From Caulobacter sp. (GTDB taxonomy: Bacteria > Pseudomonadota > Alphaproteobacteria > Caulobacterales > Caulobacteraceae): a stretch of 5,861 nt of DNA. Where the stretch lies: NCBI GenBank assembly GCA_028291125.1, contig JAQGIN010000192.1, forward strand, positions 1 to 5,861. The letters are read 5' to 3'. Shown one piece after another: positions 1 to 5,577 of the stretch. Numbering within the stretch: the first letter of the stretch is position 1; each line of letters begins with the position of its first letter. Both the position numbers and the translations under genes were made by a program. The notes below the pieces were generated by a model, which saw only the letters and a program-made list of their open reading frames with translations, was not told the DNA's origin and did no database searches.

Positions 1-99
1 ACCATCGACTGGGGCGAGCTGTCCTTGATGGAGGAAAGCGGCGAGCGCGAGATCGGCCTGTCGTTCTTCGCCCGCTGGATGGCGCAGGGCCCGCGATGA
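1..99 (+). CDS. C-terminal end of an unidentified protein (partial, 5' end outside window)
   Basis: Frame 1 is open from the first base for 32 codons and ends at TGA 97-99. The visible tail reads TIDWGELSLMEESG and then continues to LSFFARWMAQGPR. It is acidic in its first half and ends in a short aromatic, basic stretch. The frame has the GC-rich codon use of its neighbours. Its stop overlaps the start of the following RNA methyltransferase (ATGA at 96-99), so the two are probably co-transcribed and translationally coupled. I do not recognise the family from this fragment and assign no function. That it is coding rests on the open frame, codon use and the ATGA junction. Confidence 0.7.
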   Translation, partial: TIDWGELSLMEESGEREIGLSFFARWMAQGPR

Positions 100-887
100 C
101 GCCCAAGGTCGTCACCTCGCTGTCCAACGCCACCGTCAAGGCGGTGCGCGCCCTGCACATGCGCAAGGAGCGCGAGGACAGCGGCCTGTTCCTGGCCGAG
201 GGCCTGAAGATCGTCACCGAGGCGGTCGAGCTGGGCCACGCCCCGCGCATCCTGATGTACGGCCGCGACGCCGCCGACCATCCGCTGCTGCAGGCCGCCG
301 CCCGCGCCTGCGAAAAAGCCGGCGGCGAGGTCATCGAGGTCAATCGCGACATTCTCGAAAAGGTCTCCAAGCGCGAGAACCCCCAGGCGGTGGTCGGGGT
401 GTTCGCCCAGGTGTTCGCGCCGCTGTCGGCGATCATCCCGCAGAGCGCGCCCTGCTGGGTGGCGCTGCAGGCGGTGCGCGACCCGGGCAATCTGGGCACC
501 GTCATCCGCACCGCCGACGCCGCCGGCTGCGGCGGAGTGATCCTGGTCGGCGACTGCGTCGATCCCTATTCGGTCGAGGGCGTGCGGGCGACCATGGGTT
601 CGATCTTCGCGGTCAAGATCGCCAAGGCGACGATCCCCGAATTCCTCGCCTGGCGCGAGACCTGGCCCGGCTCGGTGGTCGGCACCCTGCTGACCGCCAC
701 CGTCGATCACAAAAGCGCCGACTATGTGAAGCCGACCCTGATCCTGATGGGCAACGAGCAGCAGGGCCTGCCGCCGGAACTGGCCGCCGCCTGCGACGTC
801 AACGTCAAGATCCCGATGCGCGGCCGCGCCGACAGCCTCAACCTGGCCGTGGCGACGGGCGTGATGATCTACACGGTGACCGGCTAG
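96..887 (+). CDS. TrmH/SpoU-family RNA 2'-O-ribose methyltransferase
   Basis: The 263-residue protein is a SPOUT-class methyltransferase predicted to move a methyl group from S-adenosylmethionine to a ribose 2'-OH of rRNA or tRNA in the cytoplasm. Residues about 5-105 look like the small substrate-binding domain of this family (SLSNATVKAVRAL, then FLAEG at 32-36). The catalytic SPOUT domain runs from about 120 to 262 with all three motifs: motif 1 DPGNLGTVIRTADAAG from 129, with the catalytic-type Arg138; motif 2 LILMGNEQQGLP, with Asn220 and Glu221; and motif 3 IPMRGRADSLNLAVA, with Ser247 and Asn249, which forms the knotted cofactor site. The length is normal for the family. The ATG at 96 overlaps the upstream stop, consistent with coupling. 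The N-terminal domain resembles the YsgA/RlmB-like subgroup, but the exact target nucleotide cannot be read from sequence, so no symbol is given. Confidence 0.93.
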   Translation: MTPKVVTSLSNATVKAVRALHMRKEREDSGLFLAEGLKIVTEAVELGHAPRILMYGRDAADHPLLQAAARACEKAGGEVIEVNRDILEKVSKRENPQAVVGVFAQVFAPLSAIIPQSAPCWVALQAVRDPGNLGTVIRTADAAGCGGVILVGDCVDPYSVEGVRATMGSIFAVKIAKATIPEFLAWRETWPGSVVGTLLTATVDHKSADYVKPTLILMGNEQQGLPPELAAACDVNVKIPMRGRADSLNLAVATGVMIYTVTG

Positions 888-890
888 GTC

Positions 891-1589
891 TCAGCTGGCC
901 AGCTTGCGCTGCTTGGCGAACGGGCTGAGGCCGAGCCAGGTCTGCATGTCGGCCCCCAGCGGCGCATCGCCCGTCAGCGCCATCCGCTGGGTCGCCAACG
1001 CCTGGCGAACGGTGTCCACGCCCATCCAGATGGCGGTCATGGTCCGCAGGTCGGTCGAGACATAGAGATCGACGTCGAACCCCGGATCGACCGAGCACAG
1101 GTCGACCGGCGCGCCGGGCTCGACCAGCAGCCACCAGACGCGATTTTGCGGCGTCTGTTCGGGGTAGCGGAACTGCACCACGCTGCGCCGCCGGGGCATC
1201 GGCGTCAGGTCGAGGTGGCGGCGCATGTCCCACATCAGCAGAGAGGCGTCGAGCTGCTGCAGCGACAGCTCGGTCGACACCCAGCGCTGCCCCCAGACCC
1301 CGAACGCCTCGACCAGCGGCTCCAGTTCGCGGCCGGCCGCGGTCAGGCGATATTCGAACACCCCGGACTCGGTGGCCGAGGCGTCCCGGCGCAGCACGCC
1401 CGACGCCTCCAGCTCCTTCAGCCGCTGCGAGAGCAAGGCCGGCGACATCCGCGGCACGCCCCGGCGCAGGTCGTTGAAGCGGGTCGAGCCGGCGACCATC
1501 TCGCGCAGCAACACCACGGTCCAACGCGTACAAAGAATTTCCGCCGCCATCGCCACCGGGCAGAACTGTCCATAGCTGCGTTGTGTCAT
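891..1589 (-). CDS. HxlR-family winged-helix transcriptional regulator with C-terminal SCP2-like domain
   Basis: This 232-residue protein is a predicted DNA-binding regulator. Residues about 8-105 form an HxlR winged helix. The N-terminal hallmark FCPVAMAAEIL with Cys10 is followed by RWTVVLLREM (22-31), the helix-turn-helix region RFNDLRRGVPRMSPALLSQRL (37-57), the wing LRRDASATESGVFEYRLT (66-83) and GRELEPLVEAFGVWG. Plain HxlR proteins are usually about 100-150 residues. The extra C-terminal part (about 118-225) contains VWWLLVEPGAPVDLC, DVDLYVSTDLRTMTAIWMG and a final WLGLSPFA, the pattern of SCP2/sterol-carrier-like domains seen fused to some HxlR regulators. It may therefore sense a hydrophobic or acyl ligand; this is inference. 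Cys10 and Cys20 leave thiol sensing possible. The start at 1589 is supported by AGGGAG six bases upstream. The gene is divergent from an acyl-CoA-dehydrogenase-like gene across a region with paired dyads, so autoregulation and control of that gene are likely. Confidence 0.88.
   Translation of the reverse strand: MTQRSYGQFCPVAMAAEILCTRWTVVLLREMVAGSTRFNDLRRGVPRMSPALLSQRLKELEASGVLRRDASATESGVFEYRLTAAGRELEPLVEAFGVWGQRWVSTELSLQQLDASLLMWDMRRHLDLTPMPRRRSVVQFRYPEQTPQNRVWWLLVEPGAPVDLCSVDPGFDVDLYVSTDLRTMTAIWMGVDTVRQALATQRMALTGDAPLGADMQTWLGLSPFAKQRKLAS
893..904. repeat. 12-bp perfect palindrome at a convergent gene junction
   Basis: AGCTGGCCAGCT is its own reverse complement. It lies inside the last codons of the regulator gene, just past the stop of the RNA methyltransferase (885-887). 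The two convergent genes are only 3 bases apart, so no separate terminator fits between them. The palindrome could form at most a 4-bp stem with a GGCC loop and has no T-tract, so I do not call it a terminator. It may be chance. Confidence 0.3.
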
Positions 1590-1595
1590 GATGGG

Positions 1596-1601
1596 CTCCC
1601 T
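1596..1601 (-). promoter_or_regulatory. Ribosome binding site of the HxlR-family regulator
   Basis: Read on the minus strand this is AGGGAG, six bases before the ATG whose complement is at 1587-1589. It fixes the regulator start at the codon giving MTQRSYG, which also places the conserved Cys-Pro motif at the usual distance from the N-terminus. Confidence 0.65.
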
Positions 1602-1637
1602 GCCCGGCAGACTAATCCCGCGCCGGGCGTCCAGACT

Positions 1638-1654
1638 AGTTCAGTTCCTGTACC
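1638..1654. promoter_or_regulatory. Candidate operator half of a tandem pair, imperfect 17-bp dyad (site 1)
   Basis: The sequence AGTTCAGTTCCTGTACC has the form of a 7-3-7 dyad and matches 14 of 17 bases of the perfect dyad at 1660-1676. The centres (1646 and 1668) are 22 bp apart, about two helical turns, so two dimers could bind the same face of the DNA. It lies about 57 bp upstream of the regulator's start codon, in the control region shared with the divergent flavoprotein gene. The match is seen directly. Binding by the neighbouring HxlR protein is inferred from position and from the dyad-shaped operators known for this family. Confidence 0.55.
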
Positions 1655-1659
1655 GGCCC

Positions 1660-1676
1660 AGTTCAGTTGCTGAACT
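1660..1676. promoter_or_regulatory. Candidate operator, perfect 7-3-7 dyad (site 2)
   Basis: AGTTCAG-TTG-CTGAACT is a perfect inverted repeat with a 3-base centre. Its first nine bases (AGTTCAGTT) recur exactly at 1638-1646. A second, wider symmetry is present: CTAGTTCAG at 1636-1644 is the exact reverse complement of CTGAACTAG at 1670-1678, so the 43-bp block is itself flanked by a 9-bp inverted repeat. This is unlike the GC-rich surroundings and sits between two divergent start codons, about 91 bp before the flavoprotein ATG. It is the most probable binding site of the HxlR-family regulator. I see no convincing -35/-10 pair to show whether binding would repress or activate. Confidence 0.65.
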
Positions 1677-1743
1677 AGCGGCCCCGCTCCGCGTCTGGGA
1701 GGTTTCGACGACCGGCGAGCCCACGTCTCGCCCAAGACAGATC

Positions 1744-1750
1744 GGGGAGA
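1744..1750 (+). promoter_or_regulatory. Ribosome binding site deciding the flavoprotein start
   Basis: GGGGAGA lies eight bases before ATG 1759. It supports 1759 over the in-frame ATG at 1588, which overlaps the regulator's own start codon and would translate the operator region into a tail with no family resemblance. Confidence 0.65.
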
Positions 1751-1758
1751 TCCAAACC

Positions 1759-2901
1759 ATGTCGCTCGCATCCAAGATCCAGGCTTCCGCCACCGGCGGC
1801 TGGCTCGCCCGCGCCGACCGCGTCGCCGAGGCCATCGCCGCCGACGCCGCGCGGCACGACGCCGACGACAGCTTCGTGGCCGAGGCGTTCGCGCGCCTGA
1901 AGGCCGACGGCTTCTTCAAGGCCCTGGTCCCGGTCGAGTTCGGCGGCGGCGGCGCGGACGTCGCCGAGATCTGCCAGGTCATCCGCCGCCTGGGCGCGGC
2001 CTGCGGCTCCACGGCCTTGGCCTTCGCCATGCACAGCCACCTGGTCGCCGTCGCCGCCTGGCGCTGGCGCCATCAGAACGCGCCGACCGAGGGCCTGCTC
2101 AAGCGCGTCGCGGCCGAGGACCTGGTGCTAATCTCCAGCGGCGGCTCCGACTGGCTACCGAGCGGCGGCGTGGCGGTGAAGGTCGAGGGCGGCTTCAAGA
2201 TCACCGCCCGCAAGCCGTTCTCCAGCGGCTGCCCGGCCGGCGATCTGCTGTCCACCAGCGCCGTCTGGGACGATCCCGAGGGCGGACCGACCGTGCTGCA
2301 CTTCGCCGTGCCGCTGAAGGCTCAAGGCGTCGAGGTGCTCGACACCTGGCGGACCCTGGGCATGCGCGGCACCGGCTCGCACGACATCGTCCTGACCGAG
2401 GTCTTCGTCGCCGACGCGGCGGTGTCCGGTCGCCGCCCCCAAGGCCTCTGGCATCCGCTGTTCCACATCATCGGCATGATCGCCTTCCCGATCATCTATT
2501 CGGCCTATGTCGGCGTCGCCGAGGGAGCTCGCGCCAAGGCGCTGACGGTGGCGCGCCGCAAGGCCGACGATGGGTCCCTGGCCACCCTGGTCGGCGCGAT
2601 GGAGAACGCCTTCGCGACCGCCGAGCTGGCGCTGGACGGAATGATCCAGGTGGCGACGAGCGGAACGCCGGGGCCGGAGACCACCAGCCGCGTCATGATC
2701 GGCCGGACCCTGGTCGGCAAGGCGGCGATCAAGACCGTCGAGCGGGCCATGGAGGTGGCCGGCGGCGCGGCCTTCTATCGCGAGCTGGGCCTGGAGCGCG
2801 CCTTCCGCGACGTCCAGGGCGCCCGCTTCCATCCGCTGCAGGAGCAGCCGCAGCTGCGCTACACCGGCCGCGTGGCCCTGGGCTGGGACATCGACGGCTA
2901 G
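1759..2901 (+). CDS. Acyl-CoA-dehydrogenase-fold flavoprotein (dehydrogenase or DszC-like monooxygenase)
   Basis: The 380-residue cytoplasmic protein has the acyl-CoA dehydrogenase three-domain layout, expected to bind FAD or reduced flavin. The N-terminal helical domain covers about 15-120, with FKALVPVEFGGGGADVAEICQ. The beta middle domain covers about 122-220, with ITARKPFSSGCPAGDLLST and the family signature TWRTLGMRGTGSHDI (196-210). The C-terminal helical domain covers about 235-375. The last helix reads FRDVQGARFHPLQEQ (349-363). In medium-chain acyl-CoA dehydrogenase the catalytic Glu lies in a YEG motif at this point; here my by-eye alignment puts His358-Pro359 there. A His at this place is typical of DszC-like group D monooxygenases, so the reaction is uncertain. 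The start at 1759 follows a good ribosome binding site. The gene is divergent from the HxlR/SCP2-like regulator, its likely controller. Its stop overlaps that of convergent hrpB by four bases. No partner reductase or electron-transfer flavoprotein is encoded in the window. Confidence 0.85.
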   Translation: MSLASKIQASATGGWLARADRVAEAIAADAARHDADDSFVAEAFARLKADGFFKALVPVEFGGGGADVAEICQVIRRLGAACGSTALAFAMHSHLVAVAAWRWRHQNAPTEGLLKRVAAEDLVLISSGGSDWLPSGGVAVKVEGGFKITARKPFSSGCPAGDLLSTSAVWDDPEGGPTVLHFAVPLKAQGVEVLDTWRTLGMRGTGSHDIVLTEVFVADAAVSGRRPQGLWHPLFHIIGMIAFPIIYSAYVGVAEGARAKALTVARRKADDGSLATLVGAMENAFATAELALDGMIQVATSGTPGPETTSRVMIGRTLVGKAAIKTVERAMEVAGGAAFYRELGLERAFRDVQGARFHPLQEQPQLRYTGRVALGWDIDG

Positions 2902-5345
2902 GTTCCGCGCGGCTTGGCCCGAGTGGTGGGGGCGGCGGCGGCCGGGTCGTCGGGCCAGACGTGGCGGGGATAGCGGCCCTTCATCTCCACCTTCACCTCC
3001 TTCCACGAGCCCTTCCAGAAGCCCGGCAGGTCGCGGGTGATCTGGATCGGCTTGTGGCCGGGCGACAGCAGCGACAGCACCAGCGGGATCTTGCCGCCGG
3101 CGATGCTGGGATGCTCGGTCAGGCCGAACAGCTCCTGCACCCGGATGTCGATGCGCGGCCCGGCCTCGGCGGCGTAGTCGATCGCCACCGTCGTGCCGGT
3201 CGGGGCCTTGAAGCGGGCCGGCAGGGCCGCGTCGAGCTTCTGTTGCAGGTCCCACGGCAGCAGCGATCGGATCGCGCCGTCCAGCGTCGATTCATCGAGC
3301 CCCGACAGCGACGAGCGGCCATGCAGCAGCGGCTCGAGCCAATCGTCGAGGCGGGCCAGCAGGGCGGCGTCGGACAGATCCGGCCAGGCCTCGCCGTCGA
3401 GCGCCCGCAGGAAGGCGACCCGGGCGCGCAGGCTCTGGACGCCCTCCCCCAGCCGCAACGCCGAAAGGCCCTTGGCCCGCACCTGGCCCGCCAGGGCCGT
3501 CGCCACCAGGGCCGCGTCGGGTTTGTCGATCAGCCGCTCCTCGACCACCAGCTTGCCCAACCGCAGCAACCGCTTGACCCTGACCTTGCCACCCGGCCCG
3601 GTCTCGAGCCGGTCTTCCGCCACCAGCCGGTCGGCGAAGGCGGCGCGCAGGGCGGCCTCGTCCAGCGGCGCGGCCAGCAGGATGCGGTCCTTGGCCTCGC
3701 CGCCGCCCAGTTCGCCGACCGCCAGCCAGGTCTCGCGGGCCAGGGCGTCGGTCGGGGCCAGATGGACGCCGCGGCCGCCGGCCAGCTGGAACTCGCCGGC
3801 CGGACCGCGAGCCCGCGCCACCCGCTCGGGATAGGCCTCGGCCAGCAGCAGGGCGTCGTCCAGTGGCGCGGCGCCGGACGGCCGGCCCGCCGATCGCGCC
3901 CAGCGCTCGGCCAGAGTGCGGGCGTCGCGGGCCCGGGGCGAGCGGTCGCGGTCGAAGCTTTCCAGCCGGTGGCGCAGGTCCAGGTCGCGACCGCCCAGGC
4001 CCTGCTCGGTGAGGACGGCGGCGATCTCGGCACCGCGCCGGGCCTGGCCCGAGGCGGCGGCCCGCGCCACCATGTGGGCCAGGCGCGGCGGCAGCGGCAT
4101 GTCGGCCAGGGCCCGGCCGTGGGCGGTCAGGGCACCGTCGGCGTCCAGGGCGTTGAGCCGGACCAGCAGGCTCCGGGCCTCGGTGAAGGCGGCGGCCGGC
4201 GGCGGATCGAGGAAGGCCAGGTTTGAGGCGTCCCTGGCCCCCCAGCGGGCCAGGTCCAGCGCCAGGCGCGACAGGTCGGCCTCGAGGATCTCCGGCCGGG
4301 CGAAGGCCGGCAGCGAGCGGGTCTCCGGCTCGTCCCACAGGCGGTAGCAGACGCCCGGCCCGGTGCGCCCGGCCCGGCCGCGCCGCTGGTCGGCGGCGGC
4401 GCGTGACACCCGCACCGTCTCCAGGCGGGTCAGGCCGCTGGCCGGATCATAGCGCGGCACGCGGGCCAGGCCGCAGTCGATCACCACCCGCACGCCTTCC
4501 AGGGTCAGGCTGGTCTCGGCGATCGAAGTGGCCAAGACCACCTTGCGGCGGCCGGGCGGCGAGACGGCGATGGCGCGATCCTGCTCGGCCGGATCCAGGG
4601 CCCCGTACAGCGGCGCGACATCGACGTCCGGCCGGCGTAGCCGCTCGCGCAGCAGGGTCTCGGTTCGGCGGATCTCACCTTGGCCGGGCAGGAACACCAG
4701 CACTCCGCCGGTCTCCTCGGCCAGGGCCCGCTCGACGGCGCGGACCACCCGCTCCTCCAGCCGCAGTCGGTCGTCGCGGCCCAGGTGGCGGGTCTCGACC
4801 GGGAACATCCGCCCCTGGCTCTCGACCACCGGGGCGTCGCCGAGCAGGGCCGAGATTCGCGCGCCATCCAGGGTGGCCGACATCACCAGCAGGCGCAGGT
4901 CGTCGCGCAGCAGCCCTTGCGCGTCGCGGGCCAGGGCCAGGCCGAGATCGGCGTCGAGGCTGCGCTCGTGGAACTCGTCGAACAGCACGGCGGCGACGCC
5001 GTCGAGGCCGGGATCGTCGAGGATCATGCGGGTGAACACCCCCTCAGTGACCACCTCGATGCGGGTCCTGGCCGAAACCTTGGACTGCAATCTGACCCGG
5101 AAGCCGACCGTCTCGCCGACCGCCTCGCCGAGAGTCGAGGCCATGCGGGCGGCGGCGGCGCGAGCGGCCAGGCGGCGCGGCTCGAGCACGATGATCTTGC
5201 CACCCTCGATCCAGGCCTCGTCCAGCAGGGCCAGAGGAACAACGGTGGTCTTGCCGGCTCCGGGCGGGGCGACGAGCACCGCCGCCTCGCGCGCGGCGAG
5301 GGCGGCCTTCAGGGCCGGCAGGGCCTCATGGATGGGGAGCGTCAC
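2898..5345 (-). CDS. hrpB: ATP-dependent helicase HrpB (DEAH/DEAD-like superfamily 2)
   Basis: The 815-residue protein has the usual HrpB length and order. The first RecA-like domain has Walker A APPGAGKTT (26-34, Lys32), LEPRRLAARAAA (54-65), DEFH (123-126; HrpB characteristically has DEFH where relatives have DEAH) and SAT (156-158). The second RecA-like domain has VLVFLPGQGEI (215-225), TSIAETSLT (273-281) and the arginine-finger motif QRRGRAGRTGPG (320-331). A helicase-associated region follows, then the HrpB-specific C-terminal part with LLPWDLQQKLDAALPARF (695-712), GGKIPLVLSLLSPG and TRDLPGFWKGSWKEVKVEMKGRYPRHVWPDDP, and a short Ala/Pro-rich tail. HrpB is a conserved, usually non-essential bacterial helicase of unclear exact role. 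The start is GTG 5345: an in-frame TAA sits 12 bases upstream, the N-terminus MTLPIHEALPALKAAL fits the family, and no ribosome binding site is visible. It converges on the flavoprotein gene with a 4-bp stop overlap. Confidence 0.95.
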   Translation of the reverse strand: MTLPIHEALPALKAALAAREAAVLVAPPGAGKTTVVPLALLDEAWIEGGKIIVLEPRRLAARAAAARMASTLGEAVGETVGFRVRLQSKVSARTRIEVVTEGVFTRMILDDPGLDGVAAVLFDEFHERSLDADLGLALARDAQGLLRDDLRLLVMSATLDGARISALLGDAPVVESQGRMFPVETRHLGRDDRLRLEERVVRAVERALAEETGGVLVFLPGQGEIRRTETLLRERLRRPDVDVAPLYGALDPAEQDRAIAVSPPGRRKVVLATSIAETSLTLEGVRVVIDCGLARVPRYDPASGLTRLETVRVSRAAADQRRGRAGRTGPGVCYRLWDEPETRSLPAFARPEILEADLSRLALDLARWGARDASNLAFLDPPPAAAFTEARSLLVRLNALDADGALTAHGRALADMPLPPRLAHMVARAAASGQARRGAEIAAVLTEQGLGGRDLDLRHRLESFDRDRSPRARDARTLAERWARSAGRPSGAAPLDDALLLAEAYPERVARARGPAGEFQLAGGRGVHLAPTDALARETWLAVGELGGGEAKDRILLAAPLDEAALRAAFADRLVAEDRLETGPGGKVRVKRLLRLGKLVVEERLIDKPDAALVATALAGQVRAKGLSALRLGEGVQSLRARVAFLRALDGEAWPDLSDAALLARLDDWLEPLLHGRSSLSGLDESTLDGAIRSLLPWDLQQKLDAALPARFKAPTGTTVAIDYAAEAGPRIDIRVQELFGLTEHPSIAGGKIPLVLSLLSPGHKPIQITRDLPGFWKGSWKEVKVEMKGRYPRHVWPDDPAAAAPTTRAKPRGT

Positions 5346-5352
5346 CCGGCGG

Positions 5353-5380
5353 GTTTAACGGCCGGCGCGGCGATCGCCAA
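5353..5380 (-). promoter_or_regulatory. Possible promoter for a leaderless hrpB transcript
   Basis: On the minus strand TTGGCG (5375-5380) is followed after 15 bases by GTTAAA (5354-5359), or after 16 bases by TTAAAC (5353-5358). The second box ends about 7 bases before the GTG at 5345. That would put the transcription start at or next to the start codon, which fits the lack of any Shine-Dalgarno sequence. The box matches are weak, and the -35 overlaps a 10-bp palindrome (5369-5378). Confidence 0.35.
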
Positions 5381-5538
5381 GCCAGGCCGCGTCGGGAGCG
5401 CCGGGCTTGACGCGCCGCAGCATCGCCGAGGCACGCCGTGGCCCGCTCAGCGCGCACAAGGGAGAACATTCATCGACCGTCACGGCTTTGTCTTGACCGC
5501 ATCGCGTGAACAGGGCCACCGTCCGCAAAATTTGTCTA

Positions 5539-5561
5539 CGCGACCCCCGGGGGGTGTCGCG
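5539..5561 (+). promoter_or_regulatory. GC-rich inverted repeat just before the permease ribosome binding site
   Basis: CGCGAC (5539-5544) is the exact reverse complement of GTCGCG (5556-5561). The interior is a C run facing a G run (5545-5554), so the arms extend to about 10 pairs with one bulged T at 5555. The repeat ends six bases before the AGGAGG at 5568. As RNA it would make a strong hairpin in the permease leader; as DNA it could be an operator. No T-tract follows, so an intrinsic terminator is unlikely. Confidence 0.45.
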
Positions 5562-5567
5562 GGTCTC

Positions 5568-5573
5568 AGGAGG
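5568..5573 (+). promoter_or_regulatory. Strong ribosome binding site of the permease gene
   Basis: AGGAGG is a full Shine-Dalgarno core, four bases before ATG 5578. It decides the start against the in-frame GTG at 5554, which lies inside the inverted repeat and has no site of its own. Confidence 0.75.
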
Positions 5574-5577
5574 AAAT

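Noticed and set aside
1725..1738. Short inverted repeat GTCT-N6-AGAC before the flavoprotein gene
   Set aside because: Four-base arms are expected by chance and it has no second copy or relation to the main dyads.
1588..1758. N-terminal extension of the flavoprotein from ATG 1588 (57 extra codons)
   Set aside because: It overlaps the regulator's own start codon, runs through the candidate operators and resembles no family N-terminus. ATG 1759 has a good ribosome binding site and gives a normal-length protein.
2155..3255. - strand open frame of 366 codons spanning the flavoprotein and the hrpB 3' end
   Set aside because: It is out of frame with both recognisable proteins, Gly/Arg/Ala-rich and without domain motifs.
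2961..4226. Long + strand open frame of 421 codons opposite hrpB
   Set aside because: It is antisense to the strongly conserved hrpB frame. Its Gln/Gly/Arg-rich product with no motifs is typical of a high-GC shadow frame.
5369..5378. Palindrome GGCGATCGCC between hrpB and the permease
   Set aside because: A single short GC-rich palindrome in a high-GC genome, with no flanking repeat or T-tract to suggest a terminator or array.
5407..5413. TTGACGC, a good match to the Caulobacter-type -35 box, pointing towards the permease
   Set aside because: No acceptable -10 partner lies 10-14 or 16-18 bases downstream, and it is about 165 bp from the start codon.
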